Below are positions 10,956-20,209 of a stretch of 64,000 bases of DNA, one piece after another (within the stretch, counting starts at the first letter, position 1; each line of letters starts with the position of its first letter). Below the pieces are notes generated by a model. That model saw nothing but the letters and a program-made list of their open reading frames with translations. It was not told the origin of the DNA and made no database searches. Position numbers and translations under genes: made by a program. The DNA is taken from NCBI GenBank assembly GCA_016709665.1, contig JADJMI010000005.1, positions 372,001 to 436,000 of the forward strand. The letters are read 5' to 3'. The DNA is from Betaproteobacteria bacterium (GTDB lineage Bacteria; Pseudomonadota; Gammaproteobacteria; Burkholderiales; Usitatibacteraceae).

Positions 10956-11706
10956 CGTCGGGCTCCGCGTCGATTTCCACGAAGACGTCCTTGTAGCCCA
11001 CGTAGGAGCTCGCGACCATCACCGGGATCACGACCATGAGCCCCAGGCCCCAGGGCAGGATGGCGGCGGCCATCGCGACGGTGAGCACCAGCCCGTAGAG
11101 CACCATCGCGCCCAGGTTGGAGAGGGCGGCGTAGAGGCTCCAGCGGATCGCGTGGGCCGTGTTCATGTCGTGGAAGGCGAGCACCGCCGGCGCGAACCAC
11201 AGCGCGCCCTTCACGAGCGCGGTGAGGACGAGGCCCACGAGCAGGATCCACTCCTTGCCCTGCATCTCGCGCACGAAGTCGGCCATCGAGACCGTGCCCT
11301 CGGCATCGGCCGTGAGGCCGGGAAGGCCGAGGAGGGCGAGCAGCGCGAAGATGGCGAGCTCCGCGACCAGCAGGATCGCGCCCAGGTTCGCGAGCGGCAT
11401 GAGCGGCCGGCGGAAGCCGGCGAAAAGCTCGCCCATCTCGATCGTTTCGCCGTTCTCCTGCTTGCGGGCGGCGATCGCGAAGCTCGCGAAGAACACGGGC
11501 TGCAGCACGTTGGCCGCGATGCCGCCGATGATCGGCACCATGAGCAGGCCCAGGGTGATGACGATCCACCCCGCGCCCATGCCCATCCACACGAGCGGTC
11601 GGCCGCGGAAGAAGGTCCACCCGTCGGCGAGCCAGCCGGGCCCGCGGCGGGCGGGGACATCCCGCGTCCGGATCGGCGCGGCCAAGGGGCTACCCGAGCC
11701 CGGCAT
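10942..11706 (-). CDS. BPSS1780-family membrane protein (uncharacterised)
   Basis: 254 residues, an integral inner-membrane protein of unknown function found mainly in betaproteobacteria. An amphipathic N-terminus (VPARRGPGWLADGWTFFRGR) is followed by about six hydrophobic helices, for example MGAGWIVITLGLLMVPIIGG, LGAILLVAELAIFALLALLG, WILLVGLVLTALVKGALWFA and a last one ILPWGLGLMVVIPVMVASSY. It overlaps thrB upstream by 17 bases, so it is the last gene of a DUF2782-thrB-BPSS1780 unit. The BPSS1780 name comes from the Burkholderia family; no reaction is known. Confidence 0.82.
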
Positions 11707-12640
11707 CGAGGGGCCGGGCGGTCGCGATGTGGTGTTCGAGGAGCCTGCGGGAGCCTTCGTGGTCCTTCGGGATGGTGATCTCCGAAGCCTGCGGAAAATG
11801 CGCGTAGCCCAGGCGGCCGAGCCAGGTGCGCAGCGCCGCGCGGCGCAGCATCACCGGCCAGAGCTCGCGCTCGAGATCCGTGAGCGGGCGCAGGCGGTCG
11901 TAGCCCGCGAGGAAGGCGGCGGTGCGCTCCGGGTCCAGCGTGTGCAGCGCGTCCGCGCACCAGTCGTTCACGGTGATCGCCACGTCGTAGAGCAGCGCGT
12001 CGTCGCAGGCGAAGTAGAAGTCGATGACCCCGCCCTCGCCTTCGTCGTCCCACAGGACGTTGTCGCGGAAGAAGTCGCCGTGGATCACGCCGCGGGGCAT
12101 CACCGTGTCGTCGTGCAGCCCCTGGTAGCGGTTCTCGCTCTCGATGAGCGCGTTCTCCTCCGGGGAAAGGAAGGGCGCGAGCCGGCGCCCGAAGCTCTCG
12201 CGCCAGTCCTTGCCGCGCCAGTTGGCGAGGCCGTCGTCGTAGTCGAGCGCCTCCTCGTGGATCGTGGCGAGGATCTCGCCCGCGCGGTGGCAATCGGCGG
12301 GCGCGGGGTGCATGCGCGGGGCGCCGGGCAGGCGCGTCACGATGCACGCGGGCTTGCCGTTCAGGTCCGCGAGGTATCCCCCTTCGTCCAGCGCCATCGG
12401 GGCGGGGCAGCGCACGTCGCGCTCGGCCAGGTGGTGCATCAGGTTCACGTAGAAGGGCAGGTCGCCGCGCGGGATCTTCTCGAAGAGCGTGAGGACGTAG
12501 CGCCCGGTCGTCGTGTCGAGGAAGTAGTTGGTGTTCTCGACGCCCTGGGCGATGCCCTCGAGCGATTCGAGCTCCCCGAGCGTGTAGTGCGCGAGGAAGG
12601 CGGCCGCCTCTTCGGGGCTGACCGGCGTGAAGACGGACAT
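11690..12640 (-). CDS. thrB: Homoserine kinase ThrB (APH-fold type)
   Basis: Phosphorylates homoserine for threonine synthesis. 316 residues with an aminoglycoside-phosphotransferase fold, not the GHMP type of enteric bacteria. The N-terminus has TLGELESLEGIAQGVENTNY and TTTGRYVLTLFE. The catalytic loop is GVIHGDFFRDNVLW with the Brenner HGD motif, and the metal-binding segment is GGVIDFYFACDDALLYDVA. RTWLGRLGYAHFP near the C-terminus is typical of betaproteobacterial ThrB. Start and length are normal. Confidence 0.95.
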   Translation of the reverse strand: MSVFTPVSPEEAAAFLAHYTLGELESLEGIAQGVENTNYFLDTTTGRYVLTLFEKIPRGDLPFYVNLMHHLAERDVRCPAPMALDEGGYLADLNGKPACIVTRLPGAPRMHPAPADCHRAGEILATIHEEALDYDDGLANWRGKDWRESFGRRLAPFLSPEENALIESENRYQGLHDDTVMPRGVIHGDFFRDNVLWDDEGEGGVIDFYFACDDALLYDVAITVNDWCADALHTLDPERTAAFLAGYDRLRPLTDLERELWPVMLRRAALRTWLGRLGYAHFPQASEITIPKDHEGSRRLLEHHIATARPLDAGLG

Positions 12641-12655
12641 GGCGTCGGCTTTCGG

Positions 12656-13000
12656 CTAGAACTCGAGGAGGACCCACTGCGGCACGCGCAGGCCCGATTC
12701 CAGGTTGTCCTGCTTGCGGAATTGCCCGTCGCCCTTCTGGTCGATCATGACGTAGGCGATGCCGTGGGCGGGCGTGACGCGCACCATGTAGAGCTTGCCG
12801 CGCAGGCGGTACTCCTGGATGGTGTTGTCGCCTTCCTTGCGGATCGTCACCTGCGGCTCGAGGGCCGGGTCGCCCTGGATGAGCGGCGGGGGCGGCGGTT
12901 CCTCGAGCGGCTTCGAGCCGGGCGGCAGCGGGCGGGGCTGGGACTGCGCGGCTGCCGCAGCCGCGAAAACGAGGGCGATGACGGCGAGCGGAATGCGCAT
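12656..13000 (-). CDS. DUF2782 domain protein, exported
   Basis: Small periplasmic protein of about 114 residues and unknown function. The ATG at 13000 gives a signal peptide MRIPLAVIALVFAAAAAAQS; an in-frame GTG three codons earlier is possible. A Pro-rich stretch (EEPPPPPLIQ) precedes the conserved DUF2782 core (VTIRKEGDNTIQEYRLRGKL, then YMVRVTPAHGIAYVMIDQ). The protein ends WVLLEF. It lies just upstream of thrB, 15 bases from it, an arrangement repeated in many betaproteobacteria near polA. Confidence 0.85.
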   Translation of the reverse strand: MRIPLAVIALVFAAAAAAQSQPRPLPPGSKPLEEPPPPPLIQGDPALEPQVTIRKEGDNTIQEYRLRGKLYMVRVTPAHGIAYVMIDQKGDGQFRKQDNLESGLRVPQWVLLEF

Positions 13001-13047
13001 GGCGTTCACCAGTAGGTTCGAATCCAGTTTAGCACTTCAACTTCGCG

Positions 13048-13773
13048 TTAGAGCGCGAATTCCGCCTCGCGTTCCGAGGGCGAGAGCTCGAATCCGCGGG
13101 CGTGGTAGTGCGTGAAGATGGCCTCGACCACGGCCGCCGGATCGTCGATCACCTGCAGCATCTCCACGTCGCCCGCGCCCACCATGCCGTCGGCCTCGAG
13201 CTTGGCCTTCATCCAGTCGACCAGGCCCTTCCAGTAGTCCGAGCCCACCAGGATGAGCGGCACGCGGCGCACCTTGCCCGTCTGCACGAGCGTGAGCACC
13301 TCGAAGAGCTCGTCGAGCGTGCCGAAGCCGCCGGGCAGCATGACGAACGCACAAGACAGTTTCACGAACATCACCTTGCGCGCGAAGAAGTGCTGGAAGG
13401 TGTGCGAGACGTCCTGGAAGGCGTTGGCGCTCTGCTCGTGGGGCAGCTGGATGTTGAGTCCCACGCTCGGGCTCGGGCCGGCGAAGGCGCCCTTGTTGGC
13501 CGCTTCCATGACGCCCGGGCCGCCGCCGGAGATGACGGAAAAGCCCGCGTCCGACAGGCGCCGCGAGATGTCCTCGGCCAGGGCGTACCAGCGCTCGCCG
13601 GGCTTCACGCGCGCGCTGCCGAAGATCGTGACGGCCGGGTGCACCGAGTGCAGCCTTTCGGTCGCCGTGACGAACTCTGCGATAATTTCGAACATGCGCC
13701 ACGCCTCGCGCGCGGAGGACTGCGTGCGCTGCACGAGCTGGGGGTCGGAGGGCTTGGGGACCTTGGCATCCAT
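13048..13773 (-). CDS. LOG family protein (TIGR00730; possible cytokinin riboside 5'-monophosphate phosphoribohydrolase)
   Basis: 241 residues with a Rossmann-like fold. The LOG nucleotide-binding motif appears as FSVISGGGPGVMEAANKGAF and the second signature as FVMLPGGFGTLDELFEVLTL, which carry the catalytic Arg/Glu type residues of the family. LOG enzymes cleave nucleoside 5'-monophosphates to base plus ribose phosphate. An N-terminal extension of about 45 residues precedes the core, common in proteobacterial members (PpnN-like logic, but shorter). It is divergent from polA with only 21 bases between start codons. Confidence 0.9.
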   Translation of the reverse strand: MDAKVPKPSDPQLVQRTQSSAREAWRMFEIIAEFVTATERLHSVHPAVTIFGSARVKPGERWYALAEDISRRLSDAGFSVISGGGPGVMEAANKGAFAGPSPSVGLNIQLPHEQSANAFQDVSHTFQHFFARKVMFVKLSCAFVMLPGGFGTLDELFEVLTLVQTGKVRRVPLILVGSDYWKGLVDWMKAKLEADGMVGAGDVEMLQVIDDPAAVVEAIFTHYHARGFELSPSEREAEFAL

Positions 13774-13794
13774 GGCGTCACCTGACGGGATGAG

Positions 13795-16563
13795 ATGAAC
13801 GAACCGAAGAAACGGCTGCTGCTCGTCGATGCCTCGAGCTACCTGTTCCGCGCCTTCCACGCGATCCAGGAGCTGAGGAGCCCCGCGGGCGAACCCACCA
13901 ACGCGATCTTCGGCGTGGTGAACATGCTGCGCAAGCTCAAGCAGGATTTCCCCTCGGATTATATCGCCGCGGTCTTCGACCCCAAGGGCAAGACCTTTCG
14001 CGACGCGATCTATCCCGAGTACAAGGCCACGCGCCAGGCCATGCCGGAAGACCTCGCGGTGCAGATCGAGCCGCTCTTCGAGACGATCCGCGCGCTCGGC
14101 TGGCCCCTCGTGGTGGTCGACGGCGTGGAGGCCGACGACGTGATCGGCACCCTGGCCCGCCATGCCGAGCGCGTCCACGGCTGGGACACGCTCATCTCCA
14201 CGGGCGACAAGGACCTCACGCAGCTCGTGAGCGAGCGCATCCGGTGGATGAACACGATGTCCAACGAGACGCTCGACCCTTCGGGCGTCGAGGCCAAGTT
14301 CGGCGTGCCGCCGGAGCGCATCATCGACTACCTCGCCCTCATGGGCGACGCCGTGGACAACGTGCCGGGCGTGGAGAAGGTGGGTCCGAAGACGGCCGCG
14401 AAGCTCATCCAGCAGTACGGTTCGCTCGAAGGCGTGATGGCGCACGCGGACGAGGTGAAGGGCGTGGTGGGCGAGAACCTGCGGAAGGCGCTCGACTGGC
14501 TGCCCACGGGGCGCACGCTCCTCACCGTGAAATGCGACGTCCCGCTGCCCTTCGAGATCGAATCGCTCGTGCAGGGCGAGCCGGACAATGAGAAGCTCGT
14601 CGCCCTCTACGAGCGCTTCGGCTTTCGCGGCCTGCGCGAGGCGGTGCTCAAGGGCGACAACGGCGGCGGCGCCTCGATGCCGACCGAGCCGCGCGCGGCG
14701 CGCCCCGCGGCGACCGGCGCACCGGCCCCGGCGGCACCGGCGGGCGCCTTCGTCGATTCGCGCAAGTACGAGACGGTGTCCGACGAAGCGGCGCTGGCGC
14801 GCTGGATCGCGAAGCTCGAATCCGCGCCGCTCACCTGTTTCGACACGGAGACCACCGGGCTCGACCCCATGACGGCGAAGGTGGTGGGCCTGTCCTTCTG
14901 CGTCGAGGCGGGCGAGGCCTGCTACATCCCGCTCGCCCATCGCTACCCCGGCGCGCCGGACCAGCTCGATCTCGATGCGACGCTCGAGCGCCTGCGGCCC
15001 TGGTTCGAAAGCGCCTCGCACCGCAAGGTCGGCCAGAACGCCAAGTACGACCGCCACGTGCTCCTCAATCACGGCATCCGCGTCGAGGGCGTCGTTCACG
15101 ACACGCTCCTCGAATCGTACGTGCTGGAGAGCCACCAGCGCCACGACATGGATTCGCTCGCGATGCGCCACCTGGGCGCGAAGACCATCCTCTTCGAGGA
15201 GGTGGCGGGCAAGGGCGCCTCGATGATCCCCTTCGACCAGGTGGGCGTCGAGCGCGCGACGGAGTATTCGGCCGAGGACGCGGACGTCACCTTCCAGCTG
15301 CACGGCGCCCTGGGGCCGCGCGTGGAATCGGACGACAAGCTCAGGTTCATCTACGAGACGATCGAGATCCCGGTGTCCGGCGTGCTGCTGGAGATGGAGA
15401 GGAACGGCGTGCTCATCGACGGCGCGCTCCTCGCCACGCAGGGCGGCGAGCTGGGCGCCAAGATGATGCTGCTGGAGGCGAAGGCCCACGAGCTCGCGGG
15501 CCAGCCCTTCAACCTGGGCAGCCCCAAGCAGCTGGGCGAGATCCTCTTCGGCAAGCTGCAGCTCCCCGTCGTGAAGAAGACGCCCTCGGGCGCGCCCTCC
15601 ACGGACGAGGAAGTGCTCGAGAAGCTCGCGCTGGACCATCCGCTGCCCAAGGCGCTCCTCGAGCACCGGGGCCTGTCGAAGCTGAAGAGCACCTACACCG
15701 ACAAGCTGCCGCGCATGGTGAACGCGAAGACGGGCCGCGTGCACACCAACTACGCGCAGGCCGTGGCGGTGACGGGGCGGCTTTCCTCCACCGACCCGAA
15801 CCTGCAGAACATTCCCGTGCGCACGGCCGAAGGGCGGCGCATCCGCGAGGCGTTCATCGCCCCGCCGGGGTCGAAGATCGTCTCGGCGGACTACTCGCAG
15901 ATCGAGCTGCGCATCATGGCGCACCTGTCGGAGGACAGGAGCCTCATCGACGCCTTCGCGGCCGGCGAGGACATCCACCGCCACACGGCGAGCGAGGTGT
16001 TCGGCGTGCCGCTCGCGGACGTGAACGCGGAGCAGCGCCGCTACGCCAAGGTGATCAACTTCGGCCTCATCTACGGCATGAGCGCCTTCGGCCTCGCGGG
16101 CAACCTGGGCATCGAGCGCGCCGCGGCCCAGAGCTACATGGACAAGTACTTCCAGCGCTATCCGGGCGTCGCGGCTTACATGGAGCGCACGCGCCTGCAG
16201 GCGAAGCAGGACGGTTACGTGGAGACCGTCTTCGGCCGCCGCCTGTGGCTTCCGGACATCGGCTCGGCCAACCAGGCGCGGCGCCAGGGCGCGGAGCGGC
16301 AGGCCATCAACGCCCCGATGCAGGGAACGGCGGCGGACCTCATCAAGCTCGCGATGATCGCCGTGCGCGACTGGCTGCTCGCGGAGAGGCTCGCCACCAA
16401 GCTCGTGATGCAGGTGCACGACGAACTGGTGCTGGAAGTGCCCGAGGGCGAGCTGGCGGTCGTGAAGCCCGGCGTGGAGAAGCACATGACCGGGGTCGCG
16501 ACGCTCGCGGTGCCGCTCGTGGTGGAGGCGGGCGTGGGCGAGAACTGGGAAAAAGCGCATTAG
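13795..16563 (+). CDS. polA: DNA polymerase I
   Basis: 922 residues, full length. The N-terminal 5'-3' flap exonuclease domain (1-290) starts KKRLLLVDASSYLFRAFHAI, with YKATRQAMPED and the acidic cluster VVVDGVEADDVIGTLA. The proofreading domain is intact: FDTETTGLDPMTAKVVGL gives Exo I Asp/Glu, and EYSAEDADVTFQLHG gives Exo III. Polymerase motif A is IVSADYSQIELRIMAHL, motif B RYAKVINFGLIYGMSAFGL, and motif C MQVHDELVLEVPEGE. The linker between the exonuclease domains is Ala/Pro-rich. The 3' flank runs into a G-rich low-complexity tract. Confidence 0.98.
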   Translation: MNEPKKRLLLVDASSYLFRAFHAIQELRSPAGEPTNAIFGVVNMLRKLKQDFPSDYIAAVFDPKGKTFRDAIYPEYKATRQAMPEDLAVQIEPLFETIRALGWPLVVVDGVEADDVIGTLARHAERVHGWDTLISTGDKDLTQLVSERIRWMNTMSNETLDPSGVEAKFGVPPERIIDYLALMGDAVDNVPGVEKVGPKTAAKLIQQYGSLEGVMAHADEVKGVVGENLRKALDWLPTGRTLLTVKCDVPLPFEIESLVQGEPDNEKLVALYERFGFRGLREAVLKGDNGGGASMPTEPRAARPAATGAPAPAAPAGAFVDSRKYETVSDEAALARWIAKLESAPLTCFDTETTGLDPMTAKVVGLSFCVEAGEACYIPLAHRYPGAPDQLDLDATLERLRPWFESASHRKVGQNAKYDRHVLLNHGIRVEGVVHDTLLESYVLESHQRHDMDSLAMRHLGAKTILFEEVAGKGASMIPFDQVGVERATEYSAEDADVTFQLHGALGPRVESDDKLRFIYETIEIPVSGVLLEMERNGVLIDGALLATQGGELGAKMMLLEAKAHELAGQPFNLGSPKQLGEILFGKLQLPVVKKTPSGAPSTDEEVLEKLALDHPLPKALLEHRGLSKLKSTYTDKLPRMVNAKTGRVHTNYAQAVAVTGRLSSTDPNLQNIPVRTAEGRRIREAFIAPPGSKIVSADYSQIELRIMAHLSEDRSLIDAFAAGEDIHRHTASEVFGVPLADVNAEQRRYAKVINFGLIYGMSAFGLAGNLGIERAAAQSYMDKYFQRYPGVAAYMERTRLQAKQDGYVETVFGRRLWLPDIGSANQARRQGAERQAINAPMQGTAADLIKLAMIAVRDWLLAERLATKLVMQVHDELVLEVPEGELAVVKPGVEKHMTGVATLAVPLVVEAGVGENWEKAH

Positions 16564-16836
16564 GCCGTCAAGGCAGCGAGGGCCGCGCCGCCGCGGGGGG
16601 GAGGGGGGGCGGGGGAGGGGGGGGGGGGGCCCGGCGCCCCCGCGGGGGGGCGGCGGGGGGGGAGAGGGGGCGTCGGGGGGGAGTTGCGGAAAAGTCGGCA
16701 TTTCCGCGTGAATTGTTGGGGTGTCCGATCCGCATTTCCCGCGCGATTCGCGGCGCGCCGGTGCGTAGGCTTCGTTCCAAGCGCGAATCGACGCGCGGAA
16801 GCCCCGAGAGGGGCCCCACGGAACCCGGAGCCCACC
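16564..16836. other. Intergenic region after polA with G-rich tract
   Basis: The 273 bases hold the low-complexity G tract (16595-16681) and then about 155 bases of ordinary sequence. A short CCCC-GAGA-GGGG hairpin lies just before the small gene at 16837. No convincing promoter or T-tailed terminator is visible; any polA terminator may have been lost in the G tract. Confidence 0.6.
16595..16681. repeat. Low-complexity G-rich tract downstream of polA
   Basis: Nearly pure G with scattered C and A, again on the plus strand, like the tract inside uvrD. It contains short GGCGCCCCCGCGG-type inversions. It may replace a real hairpin that the assembly could not resolve. Confidence 0.8.
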
Positions 16837-17040
16837 ATGAACTTCCCCGCCGACACCCTCATCGCCCTCGCGTTTCTCGTCCCCGTCGCCGCGTTCGCCG
16901 TCGCCGAGTTGCTGGCCGTGCGCAAGCGCGACCTCGACAAGCCCTCGCGCATGAACGCCGCGGCCGATCCGGAGCCGATGATCGTCGTCGACGTCCGCGC
17001 CGCGGCCGCCAACGACGCCGACATGCGCGACGCCGCCTGA
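16837..17040 (+). CDS. Small single-pass membrane protein, hypothetical
   Basis: 67 residues from an ATG with GGAG seven bases upstream. One hydrophobic helix (residues about 6-27, DTLIALAFLVPVAAFAVAEL) is followed by a basic stretch (RKRDLDKPSR) and an Ala/Asp-rich, mostly acidic tail. No family is recognised. The good ribosome site, codon use like its neighbours and a position 30 bases ahead of the Sua5 gene suggest a real gene in the same transcript. Confidence 0.6.
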   Translation: MNFPADTLIALAFLVPVAAFAVAELLAVRKRDLDKPSRMNAAADPEPMIVVDVRAAAANDADMRDAA

Positions 17041-17070
17041 CCGGAGCCCCCGGCGGGGGATAATGCGGGG

Positions 17071-18069
17071 ATGAACCCCGCACCATTCCCCGCCGGCGAG
17101 CTCGGCGAAGCCGTTTCCGTCCTCTTGGCCGGCGGCCTCGTCGCGATGCCCACCGAGACGGTCTACGGCCTCGCCGCCGACGCGCTCAACCCGGAAGCCT
17201 GCCGCAGGATCTTCGCGCTCAAGGGCCGCCCCGCCGACCACCCGCTCATCGTCCACGTCACGCCCGAGGCCGCCCTGGAGGATTGGGCCGTCGACGTTCC
17301 CGAGGCCGCGCGCCGGTTGAAGGCCGCCTTCTGGCCCGGCCCGCTCACGATCATCCTGAAGAAATCCCCGCGCGTGCCCGCGCTCGTCACCGGCGGCCAG
17401 GATTCCGTCGGGCTTCGCTGTCCTTCCCATCCCGTCGCCCAGCGGCTGCTGCGCGAGTTCGCCCACGCCGGCAGCGGCGCCATCGCCGCGCCCAGCGCCA
17501 ACAAGTTCGGCCACGTGAGCCCCACGACCGCGCGCCACGTGCGCGACGAGTTCGGCCCGGACCTGCTCGTGATCGACGGCGGGGCCTGCGAAGTCGGGCT
17601 CGAGTCCACGATCGTCGACCTGTCGCGTGGCGAGCCGGTGCTGCTGCGGCCGGGTGCCATCACGCGCGAGGACATCGCCCGCGTGCTCGGCAAGGCCCCG
17701 CTCGACCGCGACCGCGAGGCCCCGCGAGCCTCCGGCACGCTCGCCTCGCACTACGCGCCGCGAACGCCCACGGAACTGGTGGAGACCATCGCCCTCGCCC
17801 GGCGCCTGCGCGAGGCCGCCGCCGCCGGCAGGCGCGTGGCCGTCCTGGCGCGCCGCGTCCAGGCCGACCTGCCCGCCTTCGCCTGGCGCGTGGCGCCCAA
17901 CGATGCGGCGGGCTACGGGCACGAACTCTACGCGCTCCTTCGCGATCTCGACGGGAACTCCGCGGACCTGATCCTCGTCCAATCGCCGCCCGCCGCTTCC
18001 GACTGGGAAGCGGTTCGCGACCGCCTTGCGCGCGCCGCGGCCGGCACGGATGATGCCGACGAAACCTGA
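17071..18069 (+). CDS. L-threonylcarbamoyladenylate synthase (Sua5/YwlC type)
   Basis: Makes threonylcarbamoyl-AMP for the t6A37 modification of ANN-decoding tRNAs. 332 residues: an N-terminal YrdC/TsaC domain (LLAGGLVAMPTETVYGLAAD, KGRPADHPLIVHV, FWPGPLTIILKK, and PSANKFGHVSPTTA with the SxN nucleotide site). A C-terminal Sua5 domain follows the linker APRASGTLASHYAPRTP. The two-domain length separates it from the short TsaC form. The start ATG is preceded by a GGGGA-type site. Confidence 0.95.
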   Translation: MNPAPFPAGELGEAVSVLLAGGLVAMPTETVYGLAADALNPEACRRIFALKGRPADHPLIVHVTPEAALEDWAVDVPEAARRLKAAFWPGPLTIILKKSPRVPALVTGGQDSVGLRCPSHPVAQRLLREFAHAGSGAIAAPSANKFGHVSPTTARHVRDEFGPDLLVIDGGACEVGLESTIVDLSRGEPVLLRPGAITREDIARVLGKAPLDRDREAPRASGTLASHYAPRTPTELVETIALARRLREAAAAGRRVAVLARRVQADLPAFAWRVAPNDAAGYGHELYALLRDLDGNSADLILVQSPPAASDWEAVRDRLARAAAGTDDADET

Positions 18070-18085
18070 CCGAAAGGAATTCCCC

Positions 18086-18676
18086 ATGAAACGCCTCCTC
18101 GCGCCCGCCTTCGCAGCGGCCGCCCTCCTCGTGGCCGGCTGCGCGCCGATGGTCACCCAGAGCCCCGGCGAGGGTCTCTCGCCCGTGAACGCCGTGTCGG
18201 AGGGCGAGGACAAGCACCTCATGCTCTTCGGCCACGACGTGGTGAGCTACTTCACCGACGGCCGCCACCAATTGGGCAACGCGGCCATCAAGAGCGTCCA
18301 CAAGGGCGTCACCTTCCGGTTCGCCAGCGCCGAGCACAAGAAGCTCTTCGACGCGTCCCCCGACAAGTACATCCCGCAGTTCGGCGGCTACTGCGCGAAC
18401 GGCATCGTCTACGGCATTCCCTGGGGCGGCGACGCGAACACCTGGACGATGATCGACGGCAAGCTCTACATCTTCGGCGGCTCGGGATCCCGCGACGCCT
18501 TCCTGCTCGACCCGAAGGCGAACGTCGCCCTCGCCAACAAGTACTGGACGGAAGAGGTGAACGGCTCGAACGCCTTCTGGCAACGCTCCAGGCGCATGGT
18601 CCTGCGGGTGCCGCACTACAAGAGCGGGCAGGAACTCGCGGACGCGGTCGCGAAGGCGAAGGCCGCGGGGAAGTAG
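18086..18676 (+). CDS. YHS domain lipoprotein
   Basis: 196 residues. A signal peptide and lipobox (MKRLLAPAFAAAALLVAGCA, Cys at LVAGC) anchor it to the membrane. The core is a YHS-type domain (FGHDVVSYFTDGRHQLGN, then FRFASAEHKKLFDASPDKYI), followed by FGGYCANGIVYG, the Cys-containing stretch seen in exported YHS proteins. YHS domains are thought to bind metal, but the role of this family is unknown. The ATG at 18086 has a GAAAGGAA ribosome site. It sits 7 bases before the Crp/Fnr regulator and is probably co-transcribed with it. Confidence 0.85.
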   Translation: MKRLLAPAFAAAALLVAGCAPMVTQSPGEGLSPVNAVSEGEDKHLMLFGHDVVSYFTDGRHQLGNAAIKSVHKGVTFRFASAEHKKLFDASPDKYIPQFGGYCANGIVYGIPWGGDANTWTMIDGKLYIFGGSGSRDAFLLDPKANVALANKYWTEEVNGSNAFWQRSRRMVLRVPHYKSGQELADAVAKAKAAGK

Positions 18677-18683
18677 CCGTCGC

Positions 18684-19331
18684 ATGAACGACACGCCCGA
18701 CCCGAAGCCCGACCCGCTGCAGCTCACGCCCGACGAGCTCAAGGCGATCTCGTCCCACGGCAAGGCCCGCGTCTTCGGCGCGAAGACCGTCGTGGTGACC
18801 GAAGGCGATCGCGGCGGCGCCCTCTACGTGATCCTCGAGGGACGTTGCAAGGCCTACGTGAGCGACGAGGAAGGGCGGGAGGCCGTGCTCTCGATCATGG
18901 GCCCGGGCGAGTATTTCGGGGAAATCACCCTGGACGACGGGCCTCGCTCGGCCTCCGTGATCACGCTCGAGCCGGCGAAGCTGCTCATCGTGCCGCAGGC
19001 GGAATTCCGCGCCCTCCTCGCCGCCAACCCGGACTTCGCGCTGCATTTCATCGACAAGCTCATCCGCCGGGTGCGCTCCCTCACCAAGGCCGTCGGCAAC
19101 CTGGCGCTCCTCGACGTCTACGGGCGCGTGGCGCGGCTGCTGCTCGATTCGGCGAGGGAAGAAGGCGGCGTGCAAGTGGTCGAGCGCCTGCGGCAGACGG
19201 ACATCGCCGGCCGCGTGGGATGCTCGCGTGAAATGGTGAGCCGCATCTTCAAGGACCTCGTGAAGGGCGGCTACATCGCGCTCGAGGAGGACCGCATCCT
19301 GATCCTGAGGAAGCCCCCCGCGCGGTGGTGA
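18684..19331 (+). CDS. Crp/Fnr family transcriptional regulator
   Basis: 215 residues: a cyclic-nucleotide-binding fold (about 25-135: VVVTEGDRGGALYVILEGR, LSIMGPGEYFGEITLDDGPR) and a C-terminal winged helix (RQTDIAGRVGCSREMVSRIF). GEYFGEITLDDGPRSAS resembles the cAMP-binding box of Crp-like proteins. There is no N-terminal Cys cluster, so this is not an oxygen-sensing FNR; only two cysteines are present (in EGRCKAY and GCSREM). It could respond to a cyclic nucleotide or another small ligand. It is convergent with the ccmI remnant. Confidence 0.9.
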   Translation: MNDTPDPKPDPLQLTPDELKAISSHGKARVFGAKTVVVTEGDRGGALYVILEGRCKAYVSDEEGREAVLSIMGPGEYFGEITLDDGPRSASVITLEPAKLLIVPQAEFRALLAANPDFALHFIDKLIRRVRSLTKAVGNLALLDVYGRVARLLLDSAREEGGVQVVERLRQTDIAGRVGCSREMVSRIFKDLVKGGYIALEEDRILILRKPPARW

Positions 19332-19349
19332 CGGGGGCGGGGCCCCGCG

Positions 19350-20199
19350 CTAGCTGCGGGATGCGGCCAGCCGCTCCACCTTCTCCACCGCCCGCGCGAG
19401 CTGCGCGCGCTGCGGCAGGTCCTCGGGCATCTGCGCGAGCAGGGCCTTCCAGTGCCTCGCGGCGCCGGCCAGGTCGCCGCGCTCGACGGCCACGCTGCCC
19501 GCCATCTCGAGCGCCTGCGGGTGGTTGCGGTCGATCTCGAGCGCCTTCGCCACGAAGCGTCGCCAGGCTGCCCTCGAGCTTGCCGCCCTGCACGAGGCCG
19601 GCGGCATCCGCGTAGTCGCACCACACGGCGGCATCCAGCGCCACCTTGCGGTCCTTCACCGCCTGCTCGAAGGCCTTCTCGGCCTCGGGGAAGCGGTCCA
19701 TCGCGAGCGAGACGCGCGCGAGCAGCACCCAGGCGCGGCCGTCCTTCGGATGCTCGGCGACCTGCTTCGCGAGCTGCTCGCGAAGCCCGGCGCTTGTTCG
19801 GCGTGAGTTCACCCTCGACCGCCCGGAAAGCCGTGGCGCTCTCGATGGCATCGGGCTGCCCACCTGCGCATAGAAAGCGAAGGCGGCCGCCGGAACGAGC
19901 ACGGTGACCACGCGGCGGCGGCCGACCCACGAGGGCCGCGTCGCGACGGGCGCCGCGCCTTCGTCGAGTTCCTCCGCGGCCCGGCGCGCGAGTTCGTCGC
20001 GCGCCACGCCGTGCTCGGTGGGCGAGAGGAGCCCGGCCGCCAGGTCGCGGTCGAGCTCCGCGCGCGGCGCCCGAAGCGCCGCGAGATTGGCTTCGCGGGG
20101 CTCCACGTGGGGCGAACCGCGGCGCGGAAAGACGAGCCGCGCCAGCACGAAGGCCAGCGCGGCGAGGGTCATCCCTCCGGCAACGAGCCAGAAGGCCAA
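19350..20199 (-). pseudogene. ccmI: Cytochrome c biogenesis protein CcmI-like, with several frameshifts
   Basis: CcmI holds apocytochrome c and presents it for haem attachment. The TTG start at 20199 has AGGAAG upstream and lies 10 bases after the octahaem reductase gene. The N-terminal helix is intact (MAFWLVAGGMTLAALAFVLA) and a second one follows (VVTVLVPAAAFAFYAQVGSP). TPR-like helices read EQLAKQVAEHPKDGRAWVLL, RFPEAEKAFEQAVKDRK and HPQALEMAGSVAVERGDLAG, ending ERLAASRS. Three one-base indels break the frame: near 19860, near 19795-19800 (these two cancel) and near 19556-19562. All family blocks are recoverable in the other frames, so consensus error is plausible. The pairing with a multihaem cytochrome makes functional sense. 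Confidence 0.78.
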
Positions 20200-20209
20200 G
20201 CGGGGCTTC

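Noticed and set aside
18684..19331. Calling the Crp/Fnr protein an FNR oxygen sensor for the nar genes
   Set aside because: It lacks the N-terminal cysteine cluster for an Fe-S centre and has a Crp-like nucleotide-binding box.
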